NCBI RefSeq assembly: GCF_000337835.1
Contig: NZ_AOLM01000002.1
Location: forward strand, 1 to 64,000
Length of the DNA: 64,000 nucleotides
Direction: 5' to 3'
From: Haloferax sulfurifontis ATCC BAA-897
GTDB taxonomy: Archaea > Halobacteriota > Halobacteria > Halobacteriales > Haloferacaceae
The number at the start of each line of letters is the position of its first letter. The stretch's first letter is position 1. Below the pieces are notes generated by a model, which saw nothing but the letters and a program-made list of their open reading frames with translations, was not told where the DNA came from and did not search any database. The position numbers were made by a program, and so were the translations under genes. Of the stretch, positions 8,156-16,570 are shown piece after piece.

Positions 8156-10912
8156 ATGACCCGGCGCGGCCGCTCGCTTCTCGCGTCGAGAGGCGGCGAC
8201 TACGAGTTCGACCCCGAGTCGGTGTCGGTCGCCGACGAGGACGTCCTCGACCTGCTGGAGCCCGCCGTCCAAGAGTGGTGGGTCGACCGATTCGGCGAGT
8301 TCGTCCCCGACAACGGCGGCTTTTTCACCCCGCCGCAACGCGGGGCCATCCCGCACATCCACGACGGCGACAACGCCCTCATCTGCGCGCCGACGGGGTC
8401 GGGCAAGACGCTCGCCTCCTTCACCGCCATCATCAACGAACTGTTCCGCCGCGACCGGGAGTCGCCCGACGGCCTCGACAACTCGGTGTACTGCCTCTAC
8501 GTCTCGCCGCTGAAGTCGCTCGCCAACGACATCCACCGGAACCTGACCGAGCCGCTTTCGGGCATCGCCGACATCGCCGAGGGCCGCGGCGAGACGGTGG
8601 ACATCAGACACGCCATCCGCCACGGTGACACCTCCTCTGCGGACCGCCAGAAGATGCTGTCTGAGACGCCGCACATCCTCAACACGACGCCCGAGACGCT
8701 GGCGATTCTGCTCAACTCGCCGAAGTTCAAAGAGAAGCTCCGAACCGTCGAGTACGTCGTCGTCGACGAGATTCACAGCCTCGCGGAGAACAAACGCGGC
8801 ACCCACCTGTCGGTGTCGCTGGAGCGACTGGAAGACCTCGCCGAGTCGTCGCCGACGCGCATCGGCTGTTCGGCCACTGTCGAACCGCTCGACACGGTCG
8901 CGGAGTTCCTCGTCGGTTGCGAGGACGGCGAGCCCCGTGACTACGAACTCGTGGACACGCGGTTCGTCCGCGACTTCGACGTCCGACTGGAGTGTCCGAC
9001 CGACGACCTGATTCGGACGCCCCGAAGCGAGGTCCAGAATCGGTTTTACGACCGCCTGCACGACCTCGTGGCCTCGCACACGAACACGCTCGTGTTCACC
9101 AACACGCGGTCGGGCGCGGAGCGCGTCCTCCACAACCTCCGCGAGGAGTTCGACGACATCGACGAATCCAACTCTGGCTGTCACCACGGGAGCCTCTCGA
9201 AAGAGCGCAGACAGGAGATAGAGTCGAAGCTAAAAGCCGGCGAGTTGCGCGTCGTCACCACCTCCACGAGCCTCGAACTCGGCATCGACATGCCCCACAT
9301 CGACCTCGTCGTGCAGGTCGGCTCCCCCAAGTCGGTCGCCGCGCTCCTCCAGCGGGTCGGCCGTGCCGGCCACCAGCTCGGCCAGACGGTCGAGGGACGC
9401 GTCATCGCCCTCGACAGGGACGAACTCGTCGAGTGCGCGGTGATGCTCTCGAAGGCCGAGTCGGGCTTCGTCGACCGGGTGTTCATCCCCGAGAACGCCT
9501 TCGACGTGGCCGCCCAGCAGGTGTACGGGATGGCCATCAACGCCATCCGCCCCGAGTCGGAACTCCGCGAGACGCTCCGGCGGGCCTACCCGTATCGGAA
9601 CTTCTCCGACGACGACTTCGAGCGCCTGTTCCGCTATCTCACGGCCGACTACGACGGCCTCGAAGACAAAAACGTCTACGCGAAAATCTGGCGCGACACC
9701 AACGACCCGCCGGACGGCGAACACCACTACGAGGAGTACCCCGTCGGCGAGCCGCTCATCGGCAAACGCGGTCGGATGGCCCGCGTCATCTACATGACAA
9801 ACATCGGCACGATTCCCGATTCCTTCACCTGCGACGTGCTGGTCCGCGGGGCCGACCAGTGGGTCGGCACGCTCGACGAGGGCTACCTCGACACGCTGGA
9901 GAAAGGCGACGTGTTCGTCCTCGGCGGCGACCACTTCGCGTACCGCTACCGCCGCGGGTCGAAGGTGTACGTCGACCGCACCGCCCAGCGCCCGACGGTC
10001 CCCTCGTGGTTCTCCGAGCGCCTGCCGCTTTCGTACGACCTCGGCCGCGAACTCGCGGCGTTTCAGGCCGACCTCGTGGCCCGACTCGACGCCGGCGGCG
10101 CGCCCGCCGTCAGGTCGTGGCTCCGGGAGTTCCCGCTCGACGAGAACAGCGTCCGCGCCGTCACGCGGATGTTCGACGAGCAGGTCAGGTACGCCGGCCC
10201 CGAGAGCGTGGCGACGCCCGACAGACTCGTCGTGGAGACCGAACTCGACCGCGACACCTACCGCCGGCACTTCTACGTCCACTGCACCTACGGCCGGCGG
10301 TTCAACGACGGTCTCTCGCGGCTCCTCGCGTACCACGCGGCCCGCCGGACGAACGCGAACGTGCAGGTCGCCGTCGCAGACAACGGCTTTTCGCTGTCGA
10401 TGCCGCTCAACCGAAAAGTCGACCTCGCGGGCGTCCTCCGCGACCTCTCCCCCGAGGAAGTCGAGGACGACCTGCGGGCCGCCCTCGACGGCACCGACCT
10501 CCTGAAGCGCTACTTCCGCATCAACGCGACGCGCTCGCTCATGATTCTCAAGCGCTACAAGGGCTACGAGAAGTCCGCCGCCCAACAGCAGGTCTCCTCG
10601 GAGATGTTGCTGTCGTTCGCCCAGGACCTCGACGAGTTCGCGGTGATGGTAGAGACCTACCGCGAGATTCTCGAAGACAAGCTGAACCTCGCCGCCATCG
10701 AGGACGCGGTCGCGGCGATTCGGGCGGGCGACGTGGACGTGGTCGGCCACCAGGTCTCGTCGCCGACGCCGCGGGCGTTCGGCCTCGCCACGCTGACCGC
10801 GAGCGACGTGGTCCTCGCCGAAGACGAGAGCGCGGCGCTCAGAGAGTTCCACGAGCGCGTCAAAGCCGAAATCGGCGACGACGAGGCGGACCTCGGCATC
10901 GACGTGAGCTGA
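8156..10912 (+). CDS. Lhr-type superfamily 2 DNA/RNA helicase
   Basis: A 918-residue ATP-dependent helicase. Motifs in order: APTGSGKT (Walker A), VVDEIHSL (DExH box), SATV (motif III), TTSTSLELGIDMP (motif V) and QRVGRAGH (motif VI). A long Lhr-core C-terminal region follows with winged-helix and beta-rich parts. Lhr proteins act in DNA repair or RNA metabolism. The ATG at 8156 (MTRRGRSLLASRGG) is preferred over upstream codons because a TATA-like CCTCATACCC lies 27 bases before it. It is divergent from the RNase Z-like gene. Confidence 0.88.
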   Translation: MTRRGRSLLASRGGDYEFDPESVSVADEDVLDLLEPAVQEWWVDRFGEFVPDNGGFFTPPQRGAIPHIHDGDNALICAPTGSGKTLASFTAIINELFRRDRESPDGLDNSVYCLYVSPLKSLANDIHRNLTEPLSGIADIAEGRGETVDIRHAIRHGDTSSADRQKMLSETPHILNTTPETLAILLNSPKFKEKLRTVEYVVVDEIHSLAENKRGTHLSVSLERLEDLAESSPTRIGCSATVEPLDTVAEFLVGCEDGEPRDYELVDTRFVRDFDVRLECPTDDLIRTPRSEVQNRFYDRLHDLVASHTNTLVFTNTRSGAERVLHNLREEFDDIDESNSGCHHGSLSKERRQEIESKLKAGELRVVTTSTSLELGIDMPHIDLVVQVGSPKSVAALLQRVGRAGHQLGQTVEGRVIALDRDELVECAVMLSKAESGFVDRVFIPENAFDVAAQQVYGMAINAIRPESELRETLRRAYPYRNFSDDDFERLFRYLTADYDGLEDKNVYAKIWRDTNDPPDGEHHYEEYPVGEPLIGKRGRMARVIYMTNIGTIPDSFTCDVLVRGADQWVGTLDEGYLDTLEKGDVFVLGGDHFAYRYRRGSKVYVDRTAQRPTVPSWFSERLPLSYDLGRELAAFQADLVARLDAGGAPAVRSWLREFPLDENSVRAVTRMFDEQVRYAGPESVATPDRLVVETELDRDTYRRHFYVHCTYGRRFNDGLSRLLAYHAARRTNANVQVAVADNGFSLSMPLNRKVDLAGVLRDLSPEEVEDDLRAALDGTDLLKRYFRINATRSLMILKRYKGYEKSAAQQQVSSEMLLSFAQDLDEFAVMVETYREILEDKLNLAAIEDAVAAIRAGDVDVVGHQVSSPTPRAFGLATLTASDVVLAEDESAALREFHERVKAEIGDDEADLGIDVS

Positions 10913-10960
10913 CGGGGCGACAGGGCGACGGGACGACGGTCGGTGCGCCGCCGAGACGTC

Positions 10961-13615
10961 CTACCGGCGCGCCCACGCGAGCATCCGGTCGTAGAACGGG
11001 TCGGATTCGAGCGCGTCGGCGTCGCCGACGAGACACAGCGCCTTCTTCGCCCGCGTGAGGGCGACGTTGATGCGGCGGTGGTCCTCGAACAGCGGGCCGT
11101 CCAACTCGCCGGTGGCGACGAAGGAGACGACGATGACCTCCTTCGAGGAGCCCTGGAATCGGTCGACCGTGTCGACGGTCGCGTCGGTTCGGCGGGAGAT
11201 CTCGGCGACTTGCGCCCGGAACGGCGCGATGACGCCGATGTCGTCGGTGTCGACGCCGGCGGCCTCGTAGGCGGCGACGACCTCGGCCACGCGGTCTGCC
11301 TCGACGGGATTCGTGTTGCCGACGCGCCGGCCGTCGGGGTCGACGAAGGAGACTTGGTCCGCGAGTTCGGCGGGGAGGTCCGCGGTGTCGACGCCGAGGT
11401 CGCGGAGGTGCTGAGCCGCGACGGCCCCCGTGGCCGGGCGGAGCGCGCCGTCGTAGAACTCCTTGGAGGCGAACGCCTGAATCCGCTGGGACATTCGGTA
11501 CTGGCGGTCGAGCATGACCGAGGCGTCGGGGTAGGTTTCGATGAGCCGCTGGAACAGCGATTGCTGGAGGTCGTTTTCGGCGCGGACGACCGGCGGAAGC
11601 TGTTTGTGGTCGCCGACGAGGACGAACCGGTCGGCGAGGTTGACGGCGGCGAGCGTCCCCGGTTCGGTTATCTGCGACGCCTCGTCGACGAGCGCCGCGT
11701 CGAACGACTGCTCGCGCATCACGCGCGACCCGCAGGAGGCGGTGGTCGCGGCGACGACCGGCGCGTCGTGAAGGGCGGCGGCGAGCGCGTTCGGGTCGCC
11801 GCTCCGCGAGAGCCGAACGTCCTGCATGTCCTCGCGGACGCCCGATTCGGTGCCGACGCGAACGATATCTTCGAAGCCTTGGTCGCGCAGGGCTTCGAGC
11901 GCGTTGTCGACCGCGCGGTTCGTAAACGCCGAAAGGAGGACGCGGTTGCCGTCCTCGACGAGCGCGCGGATGGTGCGGGCGATGGTGTAAGTCTTGCCCG
12001 TCCCCGGCGGCCCGTGGATGAGCGCGAGGTCGTCGGCGTCGACCGCGAGGCGCACCGCGTCGTCCTGCGCGTCGTTGTTGTCGATGAACGTGCGACCCGC
12101 AGAGCGGTCCGCAAACTCGGGGTCGCGGCGGCCGAACAGCACGTCTTTCCGGTCGGGCGAGCCCTTGAGCACCGCGTCGTGGAGGGAGGTGAGCAGGCGG
12201 TCGACGGTGAGTTCGGAGGGGTACACGTCGAGGCGGCGGAGCGGCACGGGTTCGTCGGTCGTGACGACGATTTCGTCGCCGAGTTCGGCGATGCGCGCGA
12301 GTTCGGCGTGGCCCTCGACGGGGTGGCCGTCGCTGGCGAGCGCCACGTCGCCCGCGCGGAGCTTCGACACCGCGTCGTCGGTCTGCTTCGCCCGGAGTTC
12401 CCACGTGCCGTCGGGGCGCTCCGTCTGGCCGAGGGGTTCGAGGCCGATGAGCGCCCGGTCGTCGGCGGCGCGCTCCTCGGCGCTCTGGTCCCAGAGCTTT
12501 CGGTACTCGTTGTGGACCGACCGGCGTTCTTCCTCGACGGCGCGGTAGAAGCGGTCGAAGTAGTCGCGTTCGTCCTCGGGGACCGGCTTCCCGATTGCGC
12601 CGGCCTTCGACTCCTGGTCGAGTCTGCCGGAGACGACCATGCAGGTGTCCTTCTCGAAGCAGTACTCGCACTTCGAGTTCACCTCGTAGCCGGTCGGCAC
12701 CGACGCGTCGTGTTCCATCGCCGCGATTTCGTTGCGAGTGCGGACGACGAATTCGAGGAGGCCGCGGCCGATGGAGAAGTCCTTCGCCGGCGAGAGGTCG
12801 CCGGACTCCTCGGTGCGGTCGAGCGTCGTGTTCTTCGTGTAGAGGAGCGTCCCCGTGTCGACCGGCACGCCCCGCTCTTCGAGGATGAGCGCGTAGGAGG
12901 CGGCCTGAATCTTGTCCTGGAACCGCGGGTCGCGGTTGAGGTTCTTGCCGGTCTTGAGTTCGACGGGCGACCCCCGGCGGAGGGCGTCGGCGCGGCCCTT
13001 GATGCCGAACGTCGGCGAGATGAGGGTGTACTCCGAGCGCCACTCGTCCTCGTCGGTGAGGACGCCCTGCGAGAGCCAGCCCTCGATGGCGGCGGCGTTG
13101 CGGCGCACCTCGTCTGCGACTTCGTCGACCTCGCGGCCGAGCAGGCCGAGTTCGAGGCCGCGCTCGTCGATGCGCTCGTCGATGGACGACTCGAGGTCGC
13201 GGCCGCGGAGGAGGTCGCCGAACACGTCGTGGACGATAGTCCCTTTCACCACCGGGTAGTTCAGCGGGATTCCCGAGAGCTTGTTCAGGTAGTACATCCG
13301 CGAGCACTGCACCCACGAGCGGATGTCGGTCACGTCCACGAGGAAGTCGGGTTCGACGACGACGAACGACTCCGAGCCGGTCGAGTACGTCGTTTCGCCG
13401 CGATACTCGGACTCCTCGGCGTCGGTGACGAGCAGGTCCATCCCCGGTTCGGCGTGCTCGGCGGCGTGGGTCCACTTCCCCCAGAGGGTAACAGTCACGG
13501 GGTCTGCGGTCCCGCGTTCGGGGCGGAGCGTCACCTCCGCCAGCGAGCGCTCGCCGTACTTCGTTTCGACGTCGCGCGGCTCGCCGACCTCGACGAGCGG
13601 ACCGCGAAGGTTCAC
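10961..13615 (-). CDS. dna2: Dna2-type nuclease-helicase
   Basis: An 884-residue DNA-processing enzyme. The N-terminal half is a Cas4/Dna2-like nuclease: an early Cys (WVQCSRMYYL), the catalytic VELKTGKN, and CEYCFEKDTC, the other iron-sulfur cysteines. The C-terminal half is a superfamily 1 helicase: GPPGTGKTYT (Walker A), DEASQ, GDHKQLPPVV, DRFQGSSKE and NVALTRAKKAL. It probably handles flaps and resected ends in replication and repair. The start is GTG, with a TATA-like GGCTATTTGC about 28 bases upstream, within a repeated sequence also found near 42080. Confidence 0.9.
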   Translation of the reverse strand: MNLRGPLVEVGEPRDVETKYGERSLAEVTLRPERGTADPVTVTLWGKWTHAAEHAEPGMDLLVTDAEESEYRGETTYSTGSESFVVVEPDFLVDVTDIRSWVQCSRMYYLNKLSGIPLNYPVVKGTIVHDVFGDLLRGRDLESSIDERIDERGLELGLLGREVDEVADEVRRNAAAIEGWLSQGVLTDEDEWRSEYTLISPTFGIKGRADALRRGSPVELKTGKNLNRDPRFQDKIQAASYALILEERGVPVDTGTLLYTKNTTLDRTEESGDLSPAKDFSIGRGLLEFVVRTRNEIAAMEHDASVPTGYEVNSKCEYCFEKDTCMVVSGRLDQESKAGAIGKPVPEDERDYFDRFYRAVEEERRSVHNEYRKLWDQSAEERAADDRALIGLEPLGQTERPDGTWELRAKQTDDAVSKLRAGDVALASDGHPVEGHAELARIAELGDEIVVTTDEPVPLRRLDVYPSELTVDRLLTSLHDAVLKGSPDRKDVLFGRRDPEFADRSAGRTFIDNNDAQDDAVRLAVDADDLALIHGPPGTGKTYTIARTIRALVEDGNRVLLSAFTNRAVDNALEALRDQGFEDIVRVGTESGVREDMQDVRLSRSGDPNALAAALHDAPVVAATTASCGSRVMREQSFDAALVDEASQITEPGTLAAVNLADRFVLVGDHKQLPPVVRAENDLQQSLFQRLIETYPDASVMLDRQYRMSQRIQAFASKEFYDGALRPATGAVAAQHLRDLGVDTADLPAELADQVSFVDPDGRRVGNTNPVEADRVAEVVAAYEAAGVDTDDIGVIAPFRAQVAEISRRTDATVDTVDRFQGSSKEVIVVSFVATGELDGPLFEDHRRINVALTRAKKALCLVGDADALESDPFYDRMLAWARR

Positions 13616-13635
13616 GTCGAAAGCGTGGGTGAGGC

Positions 13636-13680
13636 GCGGGCAAATAGCCGTCGGTGGGGCGCGGGCGGTTCGACGGGTCG
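13636..13680. repeat. repeat copy A, containing the dna2 promoter
   Basis: gcgggcaaatagccgt followed by ggtggg and, after a gap, cggttcg-cgggtcg. This is shared with 42077-42130. On the minus strand it carries the TATA-like box of dna2. Confidence 0.55.
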
Positions 13681-13737
13681 CGTGCGCGACTCCCCGCGAC
13701 CGTCACGCTCTTTCTCTCCCGCGCGGTACGCACACCC

Positions 13738-14310
13738 ATGCGCGTCAGAGATTGGCAGGACATCCTCTCGGAGGTCGTCGACGACGGCCGCGACCGCGAC
13801 CCCGACGCGTGGCGGGCCGTCGCGGGCACCCGGCGGCGGAGCCTCGGCGAGGACCTCTTTCTCGCCCACCCCGACGCCGGCGTCTACCAACTGAAGACGT
13901 ACGCCAAGAACCCCTACGAGGTCCGCGGCGTCGGCGCTCGCGTCGCCCGCCGCGTCGACGACGGCCTCGACCCCCTGTTCCCGCGTCGGCGCGACGACGG
14001 CGAGAATGACGCCGGCCGGTTCGCCGTCCAAAGACCGCCCGAAGACGAGTCGCAGGCCGAGTCGATGGCGCGGCGACTCGAAGAGACCGTGAAGGTCCAC
14101 GCCGACGCGCCGACCACCGCCGACGACTTCTTCACCGACGTGATGGAGGCGCTCGACAGCCCGGCGTTCGGCCCGATGGACTACGAGTTCGACGCCCGAC
14201 CCGACCGCCTCGACGACCTCGCAGACGAGTTCACGGACGCCGACGAGTTGCTCTCGTCGGACCTCGACGACCTCATCGAGTCCGACGGCGTCGACCGCGG
14301 CTTCCAGTAG
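13738..14310 (+). CDS. conserved haloarchaeal hypothetical protein
   Basis: I recognise no functional family. The 190-residue acidic soluble product begins MRVRDWQDILSEVVDDGRD and contains HPDAGVYQLKTYAKNPYEV, then a variable acidic stretch, and ends with an Asp-rich helical tail. There is no signal peptide or membrane segment. It is divergent from dna2 with a 122-base gap. The ATG at 13738 is preceded by CTCTTTCTC at TATA distance, a weak box. Confidence 0.7.
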   Translation: MRVRDWQDILSEVVDDGRDRDPDAWRAVAGTRRRSLGEDLFLAHPDAGVYQLKTYAKNPYEVRGVGARVARRVDDGLDPLFPRRRDDGENDAGRFAVQRPPEDESQAESMARRLEETVKVHADAPTTADDFFTDVMEALDSPAFGPMDYEFDARPDRLDDLADEFTDADELLSSDLDDLIESDGVDRGFQ

Positions 14311-14351
14311 GATTCACCGGTTTCAAACCCTCGCACATCCATTACTCATCT

Positions 14352-14432
14352 ATGAACGATAGGCTCGGCGGGCGGTCGCGGCACTCCCCGCACGGCGCGA
14401 GTTCGGAGGGACGATGGTCGGTTCGAGCATGA
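14352..14432 (+). other. possible short upstream ORF (26 codons) coupled to the next gene
   Basis: An ATG at 14352 lies about 27 bases after the TATA-like TTTCAAAC and opens a 26-codon frame. It ends in TGA overlapping the ATG at 14429 (ATGA). Basic residues and lack of recognisable features make a functional peptide doubtful, but the geometry suggests a leader peptide or a translational-coupling device. Confidence 0.3.
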
Positions 14433-14641
14433 GCGACGAGGAGACGCGACTCGCCAACAACCGGCTCAAAATCGGCTTTATCCTGCTGGTCGGCGTGTCG
14501 GCCGCGCTCGTCGCCGTGCAGGCGGGCGCGACGCTCCTTCAGAGCGCAATCGCGCTCGTCGCCGGACTCGTCATCGGCGGCCTCCTCACGTGGTACCTGA
14601 AACGGTGGAGCCGCGAGTTCACCGCCGTGAACCGCCGGTAG
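14429..14641 (+). CDS. small two-helix membrane protein
   Basis: About 70 residues with two transmembrane segments (IGFILLVGVSAALVAVQAG and LLQSAIALVAGLVIGGLLTW) and a basic end (KRWSREFTAVNRR). MSDEETRL is taken as the start. A GGAGG four bases before the in-frame ATG at 14414 makes a five-residue longer form possible. No function is assigned. It converges with the metalloprotease-like gene. Confidence 0.65.
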   Translation: MSDEETRLANNRLKIGFILLVGVSAALVAVQAGATLLQSAIALVAGLVIGGLLTWYLKRWSREFTAVNRR

Positions 14642-14651
14642 AGGCGGTCGC

Positions 14652-15614
14652 TCAGGGCGACACCCGCGTGAGCCATCGCTCGGGCGCGTCCAGTTCCGCG
14701 TCGGTCGGTAGGTTCTCCGGGTGGTCCCACACCCGCGACGCGGCGGCGACGCCGCGCTCGTCGGCGACGTGCTCGAAGAAGCGAGCGCCGCGTTCGTACT
14801 GCCGGCGCTTGAGGCCGAGGCCGAGGAGCCGCCGCGCGAGTTTCGCGATCGGGCCGCCGCCCTGCCGACGCTCGTCGAGTTTCCGGCGGAGGTCCTCGTA
14901 GTCGTCGTCGAACGCTCGGTCCATCAGCAGTTCCGCGTAGCCCTCGACGGCCGTCATCGCCGTGTCGAGCTCGCGGAAGGCGTCGCGGTCGATGTCGCCG
15001 TCGACGAGGGCGTCGACCCCGCGTTGCATCCGCGATTCGAGGTGCGTCGAGAGCCACGGGGCCGCGCCGAACTCCGCGGCGTGCGCCACCTCGTGGAAGG
15101 CTATCCAGCGGCGGAACCGCGGGTAGTCCACGTCGAGGCTGTCGGCGACCCGGCGGATGTTCGGGTGGACGAAGTACAGGCCGTGGTCGTCGTCGCCCTC
15201 GGCGAGGAGAAGCGGGTCGTACTGCCCGAGGACGTTGTTGCCGAGAAACGAGAGGACGAAGGCGAACGACCCGGTGTTGACCGCGCGCGTGACGCCGGGG
15301 AGGACCGCGGGACCGTGTTCTTCGAACGGGGCCATCACCCGGCGGAACGTCGCCACGTTCGCGTCTATCCAGTGGTGTCGGTTCTGGACTTCGACGACCT
15401 CGGGCACGTCGAACTCGACCTCGGCGACGGCCGACAGACGGTCGCGCGCGTCGCGAACGTCGGCCGCGTAGCCCGCGCGCTCGGCGTCCGTGAGGTCGAG
15501 CGAGCCGGGGTCGGTCGCTGACTTCGCGGCCTCGGTGACGGCGTCCCAGTCGATGGTACCGGAGCCGGTCGCCGAAGCGTCCGCGACCGCTCTGACGCTC
15601 CGAAAGAGGTTCAT
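14652..15614 (-). CDS. zinc-dependent metalloprotease-like protein (DUF2342 / F420-biosynthesis-associated family)
   Basis: A 320-residue protein with a HExxH zinc motif (AFHEVAHAAEF) and upstream GSFAFVLSFLGNNVLGQYDP. These are features I associate with the DUF2342 hydrolase family, often annotated as coenzyme F420 biosynthesis associated. The role is unproven and the F420 link is from annotation history only. MNLFRSVRAVADAS is chosen as the start because upstream in-frame residues are basic and non-haloarchaeal in composition. Confidence 0.7.
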   Translation of the reverse strand: MNLFRSVRAVADASATGSGTIDWDAVTEAAKSATDPGSLDLTDAERAGYAADVRDARDRLSAVAEVEFDVPEVVEVQNRHHWIDANVATFRRVMAPFEEHGPAVLPGVTRAVNTGSFAFVLSFLGNNVLGQYDPLLLAEGDDDHGLYFVHPNIRRVADSLDVDYPRFRRWIAFHEVAHAAEFGAAPWLSTHLESRMQRGVDALVDGDIDRDAFRELDTAMTAVEGYAELLMDRAFDDDYEDLRRKLDERRQGGGPIAKLARRLLGLGLKRRQYERGARFFEHVADERGVAAASRVWDHPENLPTDAELDAPERWLTRVSP

Positions 15615-15724
15615 ACCGTACCGTGGCGGGCCGGACGCAAAACGCTTCGGTCGGGGTGTTCGAACCCGCCGATTCGCAGACACGACGACCCTAGACACTA
15701 TACCGAGTCCGACGTGGGAGGCGT

Positions 15725-16543
15725 ATGGACCGAACCATCGACCACGTCGCGTTCGGTGGTACCGAGCTGTACGAACTCCGCGCGGCCGCGAACGAGGTCG
15801 GTCTCACGCCGACTTACGGCGGCGAACACGGGACCGGAACGACCCACATGGCCGTCGTTCCGTTCCCCGACGGGTCGTACCTCGAACTCATCGCGCCGAC
15901 GCTCGGGACCGACGCCGAGGACGCCGGCTTCTGGCCCGACTACCTCGCGGCCGACGCCGGCCCCGCGGCGTGGTGTCTGGAGACCGACGACGCCGCCGCC
16001 AGCGCGAAGACTGCCATCGACGCCGGGCTCCCCGTCGACGGTCCCCACGAGGCCTCCCGCGCTCGACCGGACGGTCGCCTCGTCGAGTGGGATATGTGCT
16101 TTGAGGGCACAGACCAGCGACTTCCCTTTTTCATCCGCGACCGAACCCCGCGGAGCTACCGCGTTCCGAGCGCCGTGCGAAACGCCGCCGTCCGCGGACT
16201 CCGAACCGTCGTCGTCGCCACCGCCGACCGCGAGGCGACCGCGGCGCTGTTCGCCCGGCGGCACCGCTACCCATCGCCGGTCGATATCAACGGCCCGTTC
16301 TCCGGGTTCGCCGTCCTCCCCGGCACGCCGCTCGCCCTGTGCGAACCCGGCGACGGCGCGCTTAAGGAGCGCATCGAGGAGGTCGGCGAGGGTCCGTGCG
16401 CGTTCCTCGTCGGCGTCACCGACCTCGACCGGGCGCGGAACTCGCTGTCGCTCGGCCCCGAAATTCGCTACAGCGACCGCCGCATGGCGTGGTTCGACCA
16501 CGACCTGTTCGACGGTCGGTTGGGCGTGGTCGAACTCCCCTGA
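15725..16543 (+). CDS. VOC (glyoxalase-like) family protein
   Basis: A 272-residue protein of the vicinal oxygen chelate superfamily. It begins MDRTIDHVAFGGTEL (metal-ligand His in DHVAFG) and has THMAVVPFPDGSYLELIAP, the beta-alpha-beta-beta-beta pattern with a metal-ligand Glu in YLELIA. A second half-domain begins near residue 165. Probably a dioxygenase, lyase or sequestering protein; the substrate is unknown. It converges with the rhodanese/metallo-beta-lactamase gene. Confidence 0.75.
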   Translation: MDRTIDHVAFGGTELYELRAAANEVGLTPTYGGEHGTGTTHMAVVPFPDGSYLELIAPTLGTDAEDAGFWPDYLAADAGPAAWCLETDDAAASAKTAIDAGLPVDGPHEASRARPDGRLVEWDMCFEGTDQRLPFFIRDRTPRSYRVPSAVRNAAVRGLRTVVVATADREATAALFARRHRYPSPVDINGPFSGFAVLPGTPLALCEPGDGALKERIEEVGEGPCAFLVGVTDLDRARNSLSLGPEIRYSDRRMAWFDHDLFDGRLGVVELP

Positions 16544-16570
16544 GCCGCCGATTGGAGCCGGATAACGGGC

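Noticed and set aside
10943-13894. A 983-codon plus-strand frame opposite dna2, and a similar minus-strand frame across it
   Set aside because: Dna2 has all helicase and nuclease motifs in its own frame. The others are Arg- or Val-rich shadows with no promoter or motif.
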